Positions 53,211-63,100 of a stretch of 64,000 nt of DNA are shown here, piece by piece. A model generated the notes under the pieces. That model had not been told where the DNA came from. It saw only the letters and a list, made by a program, of their open reading frames with translations, and made no database searches. The DNA is from CAWIVH01 sp963839475. GTDB taxonomy: Bacteria; Acidobacteriota; UBA6911. The first letter of the stretch is position 1; the number at the start of each line of letters is the position of its first letter. The DNA lies in NCBI GenBank assembly GCA_963839475.1, contig CAWIVH010000018.1:496001-560000 (forward strand), read 5' to 3'. Made by a program: the position numbers and the translations under genes.

Positions 53211-53813
53211 ATGCCAACCATCGATCAGGAAGAACAGGAATATGAACAGAGGCAAAAGCATATCCAGGAACTGAAAGCCCGGATCACGCAGCTTTCGGGT
53301 TCTCCCGATTGCACCTACATCTCCCCGTCCTGCCCGGACACCATCGCAGAAAAGTTCCTGGAACAAATACTGGCATTCGAGGAGCAGGAGGAAACATCGC
53401 TGTTTGATGCCTTGATTGACAGCGGCGTACATTTGCCTGCACCGGACAAATTGGGCGATGATCAACTCAGCGCCAAACTGTGGGAGGTAATCCGGGCTAT
53501 GTCGCTGCTCGGTCACTATCTCCAATGCACCAACCACCTGAGCGACCGTGAACTCTATCGCCATTTGTGGACCGAAACTCTGCGCGAACCCACCACGATA
53601 CTGCCCAAAGACCCGAATTTTGCCTGTCATATCGACCTGTCAGGCAGCAGCGGAGAGGACCTGCAGCTTTACCTGAAGTGCTACGCCGATGAAGACGTCC
53701 GGCAACAATGGGCGATCGACTGGCCCGATGATGTCATCCCGGAACATGAGGATCCCCCCTACGACCGCGACCGCCATCTCCCCGTTGCTCCATACTGGCA
53801 GAACGGGGAATAG
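53211..53813 (+). CDS. Hypothetical cytoplasmic protein
   Basis: 200 residues with a strong AAGGAGAGAAG before the ATG. The start is a charged helix (EEQEYEQRQKHIQELKARIT). The rest has LFDALIDSGVHLPAPDKLGD, AKLWEVIRAMSLLGHYLQCT, NHLSDRELYRHLWTETLREP and a Tyr/Pro-rich end. No family recognised. It follows the ComM/YifB gene by 63 nt and is probably in one transcript. Confidence 0.7.
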   Translation: MPTIDQEEQEYEQRQKHIQELKARITQLSGSPDCTYISPSCPDTIAEKFLEQILAFEEQEETSLFDALIDSGVHLPAPDKLGDDQLSAKLWEVIRAMSLLGHYLQCTNHLSDRELYRHLWTETLREPTTILPKDPNFACHIDLSGSSGEDLQLYLKCYADEDVRQQWAIDWPDDVIPEHEDPPYDRDRHLPVAPYWQNGE

Positions 53814-54511
53814 TCACCAGGATACCGTCCAGGTTAGGCTGACTTCGGCGCTATGGGATGGATGGAATATCCTTGGAGAGGCCACACCTTTCCCCAGGGG
53901 ATGGTCGAAATCCACCATTCGTTGTTATTTTAGGGGGTTTCCTCGTTTTCCCTATTTCTAAAGCCCTATTTCTCGCATAATAAGAAATCCTCTTCCATGC
54001 TGTTGGCGAGGTGGATGTGCGCCCCGCTTCCTCTGTGCGCAGGTCCGGTGGGCCGGCTTTAGGGCAATTCCAACATCCTGCTCCAACCAAGGGCGGGGTG
54101 GAATAGCGATTGCTTCTTTTGGCACCGCTCCGATTGCTTCCGGACACTTCGATTGCTTTTCGTGAGGATGCACATAGACCCTCTTCTGAAAGTAACCGAT
54201 AAATCTGCAGCATGGCGGCTGCGCTTTCAATGTGGCAGGCCAAAAACCGAAGAGTGGAAGGGGGTGACGAAATATAATTATCTGGTAACATATCTGGACA
54301 ATGATTGGATTCTGGCAGTAACGGGTGCTCTCGAGCCGGCAGTTGTTCAGCCGTTTTTGCGGATTCAGGACGCCTCCCAAGCCCTTGATGCGGCGTGGCC
54401 AGAGCGGGAGCCCACGGTGAATGTTGCAGCGTGAAGTGATCGAGGCCGGCGTCGGCGGTGAGCAGTATGGATCATTATTTTTCTGGCACATTGCATCCTT
54501 CAAAGGGTGAA
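53814..54511. other. Intergenic region before the dehydratase-like gene
   Basis: About 700 nt. Three CGATTGCTT copies occur at 54107, 54131 and 54150, spaced 24 and 19 nt. A 93-codon ORF at 54153-54434 has no ribosome site and no recognised product. No terminator is evident. Confidence 0.4.
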
Positions 54512-56236
54512 ATGCCCGGTGCGGGCGGCTCGGTGCAGGCAGGACAGAGCCGGCGAAACCTCTCTATTCTCGGGCGCAGCGATTCTGAAGCTTCCCGGCA
54601 TTACCGCCGCCCTCCAGAACGCCCCTTCCTCGAATCGGAGAAGGACCACACTCACATTCTTCTTGGCGGGCTCACCCGCAGGCACGAGCGTTTTATCCAG
54701 GCGGTATTCCATGGCTGCGGGTACAAGTGCGAAATCCTGCCCGCACCGGATCAGAACGCTTTCCAGACGGGAAAGGAATACGGGAACAACGGGCAGTGCA
54801 GTCCAGCCTACTTTACCTCCGGCAGCCTGATCCAGTACCTCAAGCGCCTGGAGGCCGCAGGGTTGTCGCGCCGGCAGATCATCGATAACTATGTTTTTTT
54901 CACCGCGGGATCTTGCGGGCCCTGCCGGTTTGGCATGTACGCGGCCGAATACCGGATGGCGCTGCAGAATTCCGGATTCGACGGATTCAGGGTGATCCGG
55001 TTCCAGCAGGACGACGGCGTCCGCCAGCAGTCGCAGCATCCGGGCATGCGCTATACGATCGATTTGGGTTTCGGGATGCTCAAGGCTCTTTACCTGGGCG
55101 ATGCCCTGAACGATATCGCGACCAATCTGCGCCCCTACGAAGTTCAGGCCGGCCAGACCGACCAGGTGATGGAACAGTGCGTGGAAGAGCTGTGCGAGCA
55201 CCTGCGCACCTACAGACCGGACGATCCCTTCGCAAAAATGCCCCGCCCCCTGGCAGCGGCAGTCGGAGCGCTGAATCTGCCAAAAACCGTATACAATGTT
55301 GCATACAGACTGCGAAAACACCTGCACGGCGCCGAATTCGGGAAGATCCTGGAGAACTGCCGGCAGAGGATAGGTGCGATTGAGCTCGACCGTACGCGGG
55401 TCAAGCCCATCGTCAAAATCATCGGGGAGTTCTGGGCTCAGACAACCGAAAGTGCGGGCAACTATCGGATGTTTGAATTTCTGGAGCAGGAAGGCGCGCA
55501 GGTCCAGACCGAAGCGCTCGGGACCTGGATCACCTACCTGCTCGCCCACGCCCAGCTCCGGATGGGCCCGGGGCGGGGGCTGAATCCGGATGGAACCGAA
55601 CCGGGTCGCTGGGAACTGAAACGGAAGCTCCGGAATGAGCTCCACTTCCGCAGGAAAAAAATGTTGCTCGGCGCCGCGGATTGGATCTATACCGACCAGT
55701 ACCACCGGATCATTCGGCGTCTCGGGGGAGTGGCTCGCCGGCTGGTTCCGCAGAGCAAATTCAGCAGCCTCGCGGACCCCTATTACAACAAGCTGGCGCG
55801 AGGCGGCGAAGGGTATCTCGAGGTTGCCAAGAACATTTACTACACCGCCAACCATCTCTGTCACATGGTCTTGAGCCTGAAACCGTTCGGCTGCATGCCG
55901 TCGACCCAGTCGGACGGAGTGCAGTCAGCAGTCGTCAACCGTTTCAAGGACATGATTTTCCTCCCGATTGAGACCTCGGGCGAAGGGGAAATGAATGCTT
56001 ACAGCCGGGTCCAGATGGCGCTGGACGAAGCCAGGGCGAAGGCCAAAGCTGAATTCGAGGAGTCGCTCGCCGGAACCGGGCAGAAACTTTCCGAAATCCG
56101 CGCTTTCGTGGATGCAAATCCCGAATTGAAAAGCCCCTATTACGAAATTCCACGCTATGACGGGCTGGCGGGCGTTTCCGCCAATTTTATCTGTCACGTT
56201 CACAAATTGATGAACGACCGCCGGAGCAGGGCATGA
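54512..56236 (+). CDS. 2-hydroxyacyl-CoA dehydratase-like (HgdD/DCCP-type) iron-sulfur protein
   Basis: About 574 residues from the ATG at 54512 (AAGGGTGAA upstream); GTG 54458 and ATG 54467 would add up to 18 residues. The chain resembles the component-D side of 2-hydroxyacyl-CoA dehydratases and related double-cubane cluster proteins. Conserved Cys sit at Cys96 (GQCSPAYF), Cys135 and Cys138 (GSCGPCRFGMY), and Cys461 (KPFGCMPSTQSDG). In relatives such Cys bind a [4Fe-4S] or a double-cubane [8Fe-9S] cluster. The substrate is not known. The activase with two ASKHA domains is the next gene (49 nt); the two should work as electron acceptor and ATP-driven donor. Confidence 0.75.
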   Translation: MPGAGGSVQAGQSRRNLSILGRSDSEASRHYRRPPERPFLESEKDHTHILLGGLTRRHERFIQAVFHGCGYKCEILPAPDQNAFQTGKEYGNNGQCSPAYFTSGSLIQYLKRLEAAGLSRRQIIDNYVFFTAGSCGPCRFGMYAAEYRMALQNSGFDGFRVIRFQQDDGVRQQSQHPGMRYTIDLGFGMLKALYLGDALNDIATNLRPYEVQAGQTDQVMEQCVEELCEHLRTYRPDDPFAKMPRPLAAAVGALNLPKTVYNVAYRLRKHLHGAEFGKILENCRQRIGAIELDRTRVKPIVKIIGEFWAQTTESAGNYRMFEFLEQEGAQVQTEALGTWITYLLAHAQLRMGPGRGLNPDGTEPGRWELKRKLRNELHFRRKKMLLGAADWIYTDQYHRIIRRLGGVARRLVPQSKFSSLADPYYNKLARGGEGYLEVAKNIYYTANHLCHMVLSLKPFGCMPSTQSDGVQSAVVNRFKDMIFLPIETSGEGEMNAYSRVQMALDEARAKAKAEFEESLAGTGQKLSEIRAFVDANPELKSPYYEIPRYDGLAGVSANFICHVHKLMNDRRSRA

Positions 56237-56285
56237 TCCTTTTCTGCCGGATTGCAGTCTGAATCTGGTTTGGGAGTTGATAGGG

Positions 56286-59200
56286 ATGTCGGAAGAGCAC
56301 GTTGGAATCCAATTCCGGGTAGGGATTGACGTAGGCTCCACTACCGTGAAGGCGGTTGTGGTCGAAGCGCGATCCGGGAATCTCATCTGGAAAGATTACC
56401 GCCGCCACGGAACCCGGCAGGCGGAAATGCTGCTCGACTTCCTGCAGCGGATGGAGGCCGAGGCGGGAATCCGCGCCGGCAACTGCCGTGTTTTCGTGAC
56501 CGGGGCGGCGGGCAAGCTTTTTGCGGGACTGGTTGGTGCGCGATTTGTCCAAGAGGTCGTTGCAGCATCGCTCCAGGTGGAGCGAACCTGCCCCGAAGCC
56601 TCTGCCATCGTCGAAATCGGGGGCCAGGACGCCAAAATCGTGATTTTCCGGCGGGACGTCCCGGGCGCCCGCGCGCAGAAAATACCCTCGATGAATGACA
56701 AGTGCGCCGGAGGTACGGGCGCCGTGATCGACAAGATCAGCGCCAAGCTCGGCATCCCTGCGGACCAGCTGTCCTCCCTCGGTTACGAAAATATCCGCAT
56801 CCACCCGGTTGCCGGAAAATGCGGCGTCTTTGCCGAAACCGACATCAACGGGCTGCAAAAGCAAGGGATCCCGCCCGCCGAGCTGATGGCTTCGCTGTTT
56901 GAGGCCTTTGTCCAGCAGAACCTGAAAGTGCTTGCCCGCGGACATACGCTGATGCCCGAGGTCCTGCTCCTGGGCGGGCCGAACGCCTTTATTCCCGGGA
57001 TGCGCGAAGCCTTCCAGCGCAACCTGGCTCTCATGTGGGAGGAAAGGGGAATCACGATTCCACCCGGCAAAAGCATCGCAGAGCTCGTCCGCGCGCCGCA
57101 GAATGCCGAGTACTACGGTGCCTTGGGCGCTGCTGAATTCGGCAAAGAAGAGACCGACGGAACTGCGGTTTACCTCGGGACAGAAAAGCTATTGAGCCAT
57201 ATTTCGGGCGCCCTGACGGGAAACGGTGGCGCACGGGGTCTGCCGGGGCTGGTGGTGTCCGAAGCCGAGAAAGACGAATTCCTCAGGCGGTACCAGCCCG
57301 AGCGGTTTGTCCCTCCCCGTTTCCGCTTCGGGGAAATGGTGCGCGGATTCTTGGGGATTGATGGCGGCTCTACCTCGACCAAGGCCGTCCTGCTTTCCGC
57401 GGAAGGCGAGGTGCTGGTCAAAGCCTACCAACTGTCCCAAGGGAATCCGATCGAGGACACCCGGCAAATCCTGGAAAAACTGAGGACCCAGGTCGAATCC
57501 CAGGGGGCGCGCTTCGAGGTCCTCGGGGCTGCGACCACGGGCTATGCGAAAGATACCCTGCGGGACGTTATCGGGGCGGATGTCGCCCTGGTTGAGACCG
57601 TTGCCCATGCCAAGTCCGCCCTCCACTATTACGATGCCCCCGACGCGATCTGTGACGTCGGTGGCCAGGACATCAAGCTGATTATCATGAAAGACGGCCG
57701 CGTCAAAGACTTCAAGCTCAACACACAGTGCTCGGCGGGCAACGGCTATTTCCTCCAGGCTATTGCCCAGGGTTTCGGTTACCGGGTTGAAGATTTCGCT
57801 GATGTGGCTTTCACCGCGCGGGCCATGCCCGATTTCCCCTACGGCTGCGCGGTGTTTATCCAGGCCGACATCGCGAGCTTTCAGGGTCAGGGCTGGCAGC
57901 CGCATGAGATCCTGGCCGGGCTCGCGGCAGTCCTCCCCAAGAATGTCTGGCTCTACGTGGCTAAAATCCCCAATCTGCCCGAGCTGGGAACCCGGTTCAT
58001 CCTGCAGGGAGGGACCCAGAACAATCTGGCGGCGGTGAAGGCGCAGGTGGATTTCATCCAGTCGCGCTTCGAAGGGTCCGGACGAATCCCGGAGATTATT
58101 GTGCACAAGCATGCCGGGGAGGCGGGGGCGATCGGCGCCGCCTTCGAGGCGATGGATCTCTACCGCCAGGGGCGGAAGACGACCTTCATCGGGCTCGACG
58201 CCGTTCGAAACATCCGTTACCAGACGGTGTCAGGCGAGGAAACCCGCTGCAGTTTTTGCAGGAACAACTGCATCCGGACCTTCATCGACATCAGCACGGC
58301 GCCGGTGAAAAACCTTGCTCCCGCACCGGATCCGGACGGAGATTCCGGCGGCGGGGGGGAGAAGCGCCTCATCATTGCCTCATGCGAAAAAGGCATGGCC
58401 GAGGACCTCGGGGCCATGCGCGCCATCCAGGCCAGCCTGGCAGCTGCGCGGGAAGCTCATCCGGACCTTGTGGAATATTCCGGGCGGGAGGTCTGGAAGA
58501 TTCATACCAACCGGAGAATCGCCGATCCGATACCCCGGAGGGCTTGGACGCCCGCCCTGAAAAAAAGGCGGGAGCTCATGCGTAACCGCGGCCGGTTGCG
58601 GATTGGGATCCCAAGGGTGCTGGGATTGTTTGCCTATGCTCCCCTCTTCGGCGGCTACTTCGAAAGCCTCGGGGTGTCGCCCGGCGGGATTGTGTACTCG
58701 GACTTCACTTCGGATGAGATGTTCCGCGCCGGATCCAAGCGCGGATCCATCGACCCGTGTTTCCCATCGAAACTTGGGCTGGCCCACGTTCACAACCTGA
58801 TTTATGTGAAGCACAAACAAAAACCGCTCGACGCCATCTTTTTCCCGATGATGGATGTCTTGCGCTCCCCGCTGGTGAACATGCGCGCCACCAATGCCTG
58901 CCCCACCACCGCGCTGACGCCGGAGGTGGTGAAAGCCGCCTACACCAAAGAGAGCGATATCTTTGCGGATAACGGGATCCGGTACATCAACCCGATCCTT
59001 GATGTATCGCACCCGCAGATTCTCGCAAGGCAGCTGTTCGGGACCTTTTCGGAGGTGCTGGGGCTTTCGCCGGAAGAGAACCGGCGTGCGGTTGAAGTCG
59101 GCTATGAACTGCTGAACCGCTATGAGGCGAGGATCCGAGCCCGGTCTCGCGAGGTTCTCGACAGGTTGGAAAAGGAAGGGGGAGTGGGAATTGTCCTGCT

Positions 59201-59696
59201 GGGCAGGCCCTATCATCACGATCCCGGCGTCAACCGCGGCATCGCCGAGGAACTCCAGAAACGGGGCTACCCTATTTTTTCTCAAAACACCCTGCCGCTC
59301 GATGAAGACCTGCTCCATGCCCTGTTCGGTGAGGAAGTGGGCGAAGGGATCATCAGCCACCCGATGGACATCAGCGATGTATGGAAGCACACCTTTTCAG
59401 CCAATAGTGCGCTAAAAATATGGGCGGCCAAATTTACGGCGCGTCATCCCAACCTCATCGCGGTCGAACTATCGAATTTCAAATGCGGCCATGATGCGCC
59501 GATTTACTCCACGATTGAAAAAATCGTCGAGAGCTCGGGGACGCCCTACTTTGCCTTCAAGGACATCGACGAGAACCGTCCGACCGGCTCGATCCGGCTG
59601 CGCGTCGAAACCATCGACTACTTCCTGAAGCGGTACAAGAAAGAGTTGGAAAAGCAGGCGGATGTGCAAGAGCAGGAGTTTTGCCAGGAAGCCTGA
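56286..59696 (+). CDS. Acyl-CoA dehydratase activase-like protein with two ASKHA domains and DUF2229
   Basis: 1136 residues from the ATG at 56286. Two BcrA/BadF/HgdC-type ATPase domains are in tandem. The first has GIDVGSTTVKAVVVE (about 13), GGQDAK, and cluster Cys140 (NDKCAGGTG) and Cys179 (GKCGVFAETD). The second has GIDGGSTSTKAVLLS (about 357), GGQDIK, Cys482 (NTQCSAGNG) and Cys521 (YGCAVF). A Cys-rich linker (RCSFCRNNCIRTFID) leads to a DUF2229-type part (IGIPRVLGLFAYAPLFGG, DPCFPSKLGLAH, NACPTTALTP) and a tail (SNFKCGHDAPIY). Such activases use ATP to push an electron to low potential. In other bacteria these parts are fused with the dehydratase-like part; here it is a separate upstream gene. 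Confidence 0.85.
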   Translation: MSEEHVGIQFRVGIDVGSTTVKAVVVEARSGNLIWKDYRRHGTRQAEMLLDFLQRMEAEAGIRAGNCRVFVTGAAGKLFAGLVGARFVQEVVAASLQVERTCPEASAIVEIGGQDAKIVIFRRDVPGARAQKIPSMNDKCAGGTGAVIDKISAKLGIPADQLSSLGYENIRIHPVAGKCGVFAETDINGLQKQGIPPAELMASLFEAFVQQNLKVLARGHTLMPEVLLLGGPNAFIPGMREAFQRNLALMWEERGITIPPGKSIAELVRAPQNAEYYGALGAAEFGKEETDGTAVYLGTEKLLSHISGALTGNGGARGLPGLVVSEAEKDEFLRRYQPERFVPPRFRFGEMVRGFLGIDGGSTSTKAVLLSAEGEVLVKAYQLSQGNPIEDTRQILEKLRTQVESQGARFEVLGAATTGYAKDTLRDVIGADVALVETVAHAKSALHYYDAPDAICDVGGQDIKLIIMKDGRVKDFKLNTQCSAGNGYFLQAIAQGFGYRVEDFADVAFTARAMPDFPYGCAVFIQADIASFQGQGWQPHEILAGLAAVLPKNVWLYVAKIPNLPELGTRFILQGGTQNNLAAVKAQVDFIQSRFEGSGRIPEIIVHKHAGEAGAIGAAFEAMDLYRQGRKTTFIGLDAVRNIRYQTVSGEETRCSFCRNNCIRTFIDISTAPVKNLAPAPDPDGDSGGGGEKRLIIASCEKGMAEDLGAMRAIQASLAAAREAHPDLVEYSGREVWKIHTNRRIADPIPRRAWTPALKKRRELMRNRGRLRIGIPRVLGLFAYAPLFGGYFESLGVSPGGIVYSDFTSDEMFRAGSKRGSIDPCFPSKLGLAHVHNLIYVKHKQKPLDAIFFPMMDVLRSPLVNMRATNACPTTALTPEVVKAAYTKESDIFADNGIRYINPILDVSHPQILARQLFGTFSEVLGLSPEENRRAVEVGYELLNRYEARIRARSREVLDRLEKEGGVGIVLLGRPYHHDPGVNRGIAEELQKRGYPIFSQNTLPLDEDLLHALFGEEVGEGIISHPMDISDVWKHTFSANSALKIWAAKFTARHPNLIAVELSNFKCGHDAPIYSTIEKIVESSGTPYFAFKDIDENRPTGSIRLRVETIDYFLKRYKKELEKQADVQEQEFCQEA

Positions 59697-59743
59697 TCGG
59701 TAAAGTGCGCTGAAGCCCAAATCTCCCCGGCGACGGCGTGGGT

Positions 59744-59917
59744 TCAGCAGGGCTTTGCAGTCTCGAGGTCGAAGTAGTGGATTTTATCGCCGGAATCGCC
59801 GGCATACACCAGTCCGTCGCCCGATGATAGCTCCTTAAGCCGAAAAAAGCCTTGTTCATTGGATCCAATCCAGCTTTTGGCCACCTCAAATTTTTTGGCT
59901 TGAGTATTTGCGACCAT
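59744..59917 (-). pseudogene. C-terminal remnant of a propeller-type protein
   Basis: 57 codons from ATG 59917: MVANTQAKKFEVAKSWIG, then ELSSGDGLVYAGDSGDKIHY and FDLETAKPC. The GDGLVYAGDSGDKIHYFDL strand pair is typical of the last blade of a PQQ- or WD-type propeller. An in-frame TGA just upstream shows the rest of the gene is absent. It may be a short expressed peptide but more likely a remnant. Confidence 0.45.
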
Positions 59918-59962
59918 TGTCGTCGTTGGTCCCCCATCTCGAAGCGCACCCCTTCATTGTGC

Positions 59963-59982
59963 GAAATACACACGTGTGTATT
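59963..59982. promoter_or_regulatory. 20-bp perfect palindrome
   Basis: AAATACACACGTGTGTATTT is its own reverse complement over 20 bp. It lies in the gap between the remnant at 59744-59917 and the TonB receptor gene. It could be a dimeric regulator site or, with the following T's, a small hairpin. No known site was matched. Confidence 0.5.
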
Positions 59983-60077
59983 TTTGCTTGCCATCTCCTT
60001 CCCAAGAGTTTATTTTGGGCCAATTAGGCAATCCGATCTTTTCTAATTTACCGAGATTGGGGATTGCGGCTAGGAAC

Positions 60078-60100
60078 GAATTGGACAGCATATCCAATTC
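60078..60100 (+). promoter_or_regulatory. Hairpin just before the TonB receptor ribosome site
   Basis: GAATTGGA (60078-60085) and TCCAATTC (60093-60100) form a perfect 8-bp stem with loop CAGCATA. It ends 5 nt before the AAGGAG ribosome site of the receptor gene. It may be an operator or a 5'-UTR element. Confidence 0.4.
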
Positions 60101-60122
60101 ACTATGAAGGAGACGTTATCTG

Positions 60123-63100
60123 ATGAAATTTAAAAAGCTTGGATGCTTTCTTACTGTGTTCTTCTTTTGCCTGTCCGTCACGACCCTGGCTCAGTTTGAA
60201 TCGGCCAGCGTTCTGGGCACGGTTCGCGATCCTTCGGGCGCAGTGATTCTAGGCGCCAAGGTCACCATAAAAAATATGGAAACCGGCATTACCATGTCGG
60301 CAGTGACCGACGAGGCCGGCAACTACATCATTCTTAACGTCCGCAATGGCACCTACACAGTCCGGGCCGAGATGCAGGGCTTTTCTGCGGCGGTCGCCGA
60401 GAATGTCAAGGTTACCGTCAATGCCCGCCAGCGTGTTGATCTGGCCATGCAGGTTGGTGCCATCACCGACAGCGTGGTGGTTACTGGCGCCGCCAAGCTG
60501 GTCGAAACCGACTCCAGCGACCGAGGCACGGTGATCGCCACGGAGCAGATCGTCAATCTGCCGCTCAATGGCCGTGCTTACGCCGACCTGGCGCTGCTTT
60601 CGCCCGGCGTCCGCAGATCGGATCTCTCAACCTCCAGCAGCCCTCGCGATGCCTCCTTTAACGTGCATGGGCTGCGCAGCTCATTGAACAATTTCGAACT
60701 GGATGGAGTGGACAACAACTCCTACGGCACCTCCAACCAGGGCTTTTCCAACCAGGTAGTTCAGGCCTCTCCCGACAGCGTCTCCGAGTTCAAGGTGCAG
60801 ACCAATAACTATTCGGCCGAATTCGGCCGTGCAGGCGGCGCGGTGATCAATGCCTCGATGCGCGCCGGAACCAACCAGATCCGGGGATCGCTTTGGGAAT
60901 TCCACCGCAACACGGTCCTTAACGCGGTGGGCTTCTTCAAGCCTTCCAATGATGTCAATGGAAATCCGGTGAAGCCGACGCTGATCCGCAACCAGTTCGG
61001 CGCCGCCGTCGGCGGACCGATCATAAAGGACAAGGCCTTCTGGTTCGCCGACTACGAAGGTTTCCGTCAGATCCAGCGCTCTATTCGCTTTGCCAGCATT
61101 CCAACCATGGACCAGCGCAAAGGCATCCTGGGCAAACCGATCAAGAATCCAATAACCGGCGAAATCTATCCCACGCAAATTCCCTCTTCTGCCATCATCC
61201 CGTTTGCCAATAAGGTGCTGACCGATTTGCCCGCGCCGACGCGCTCCGGCATCGCCAACAACTACGATTCTCTGCCGGCCCAGAAAAATTACAACGACAA
61301 GTTCGATATCAAGCTTGATTACCAGTTCTCCCGAATGCTGACCTCCTTCGTGCGCATCAGCCATCGCAAGATGAACAACTTTGAACCGGCCACCATCCCC
61401 GGAATTTCCGGCGGCGATGCCAACGGCAATCTCCGCGTGCTGAACCAGCAGCTGGCAGCCGGTTTCACCTATACCATGTCGCTGACGCGGCTGGTCGAAT
61501 TCCGGCTCGGGATCTCCAGGACGGACGCCGGCAAGGAACCCATCGGTAAGGGTGGCCCGGGGATGGGGGATTATTATGGTCTCACCGGCTTCCCCACCGA
61601 TCCCCGATTTGCCGGAGGCCTCACCAAGCAGTCGATCAGCGGATGGTCTGCGCTGGGAAGGCAGGAGTCTAATCCGCAATTCCAGAATCCATTCGTCTGG
61701 AATCCCAAGGTCAACTATTCCTGGATCAGGGGGCGGATGAACTGGAAATTCGGCTACGAGTACCAGAACATCGCCACGGAGATCGACGACGTCCATCCGA
61801 AGTATGGGCAGGACAGCTACGGTGGCCAGTTCACCCGGCCTTCCGGGGCAGCCTCCGATTCGGCGACCTATAACCTGGCCGACTTCCTGCTCGGCCTGCG
61901 CAGCAGCTACACGATCATCTCGCCGTTCATCTTCAACCTGCGGCAGCGGATGCACTTCTTTTATGCCCAGGATGACTGGAAGGTAAATCCCAAACTGACC
62001 ATGAATCTGGGCCTTCGCTATGAATTCGGTACCCCGCAGTGGGAAAGGGATAACTACCTGACCAACTTCGATCCGTCCGCCAAGACCCTGCTGGCTTCCA
62101 AGGATGGCTCGATCTACGACAAGTCCCTGGTGCACCCCGATCGCAACAATTTCGCGCCGCGCATCGGGCTGGCCTACACCCCAACGTCCCGTATCGTGGT
62201 CCGCGCCGGATATGGAGTCAGCTACGTGCATTTCAACCGGCTGGGAGGCGAAAACCTGCTGGCCTTCAACGGCCCGCACGTGGTTCAAATCGTCATCAAC
62301 CAGCTGACCACGCAGCCGGCTTGCGTGGGCAATCAGGATCCCAACACCTGCTTCCGCAACACCCAGCAGGGCTACCCCACCGGATACACCGTGCCCGGCA
62401 GATATGATCCCTTGAAGGCGCGCGTCAACTTCATCCCCAGCGACACACGCACCGGATACGTCCAGAGCTGGCATATGACCACCCAGTGGGAGATCATTCC
62501 CAACCTGCTGCTGGATATCGGCTACATCGGCAACAAGAGCACCAAGCTGGTCATTCTCACCGATTACAACCAGGCGCGCCCGAACAATGTGGGAGAGAAC
62601 CTGTCGTTGCAGGCTCGGCGCCCGCTGCAAACCTTCTCGGCGATCCAGGAGGCCTTTCCTGGCGGCTGGGGGTATTATCACGCGCTGCAGGCCAAGGTCG
62701 AACGACGCTTCACCAGCGGGGTGTACCTGTTGAATTCGTTCACCTGGTCCAAAGGCATCGACAATGTCTCCGGCCACCTGGAAGCCAATAACGGCGACAA
62801 CAGCCGGATCAATTTCGCCAACATGAGGGCGGACAAAGCCGTTTCCGGGTACGACCAGCCGATCAACAATACCACCAGCTTCGTGTGGGATATTCCCTAT
62901 GGCCGTGGCAGGAAATTCGGGGCCAACGTTCATCCGGTAGTGGATGGAATCCTGGGAGGGTGGCGGATGACTGGGATCAACACCATGACCAGCGGACTGC
63001 CGATCAATCTATCCTATAGTCCGACATCCGCGCAGTCGGTGAGCGACTACCCGACCTACCGGCCCAATTGCACGGGTGACATCTATTCGAGCGACAAATC

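Noticed and set aside
54107..54158. Three CGATTGCTT copies as a CRISPR-like or operator array
   Set aside because: Only three 9-mers with unequal spacing of 24 and 19 nt and no further copies nearby; too little to call.
54153..54434. 93-codon ORF upstream of the dehydratase-like gene
   Set aside because: No ribosome site, no conserved motif recognised; may be a remnant but not supportable.
60681..62933. 750-codon antisense ORF in the TonB receptor gene
   Set aside because: Very long, but wholly inside a clear receptor gene on the other strand; low-complexity shadow composition.
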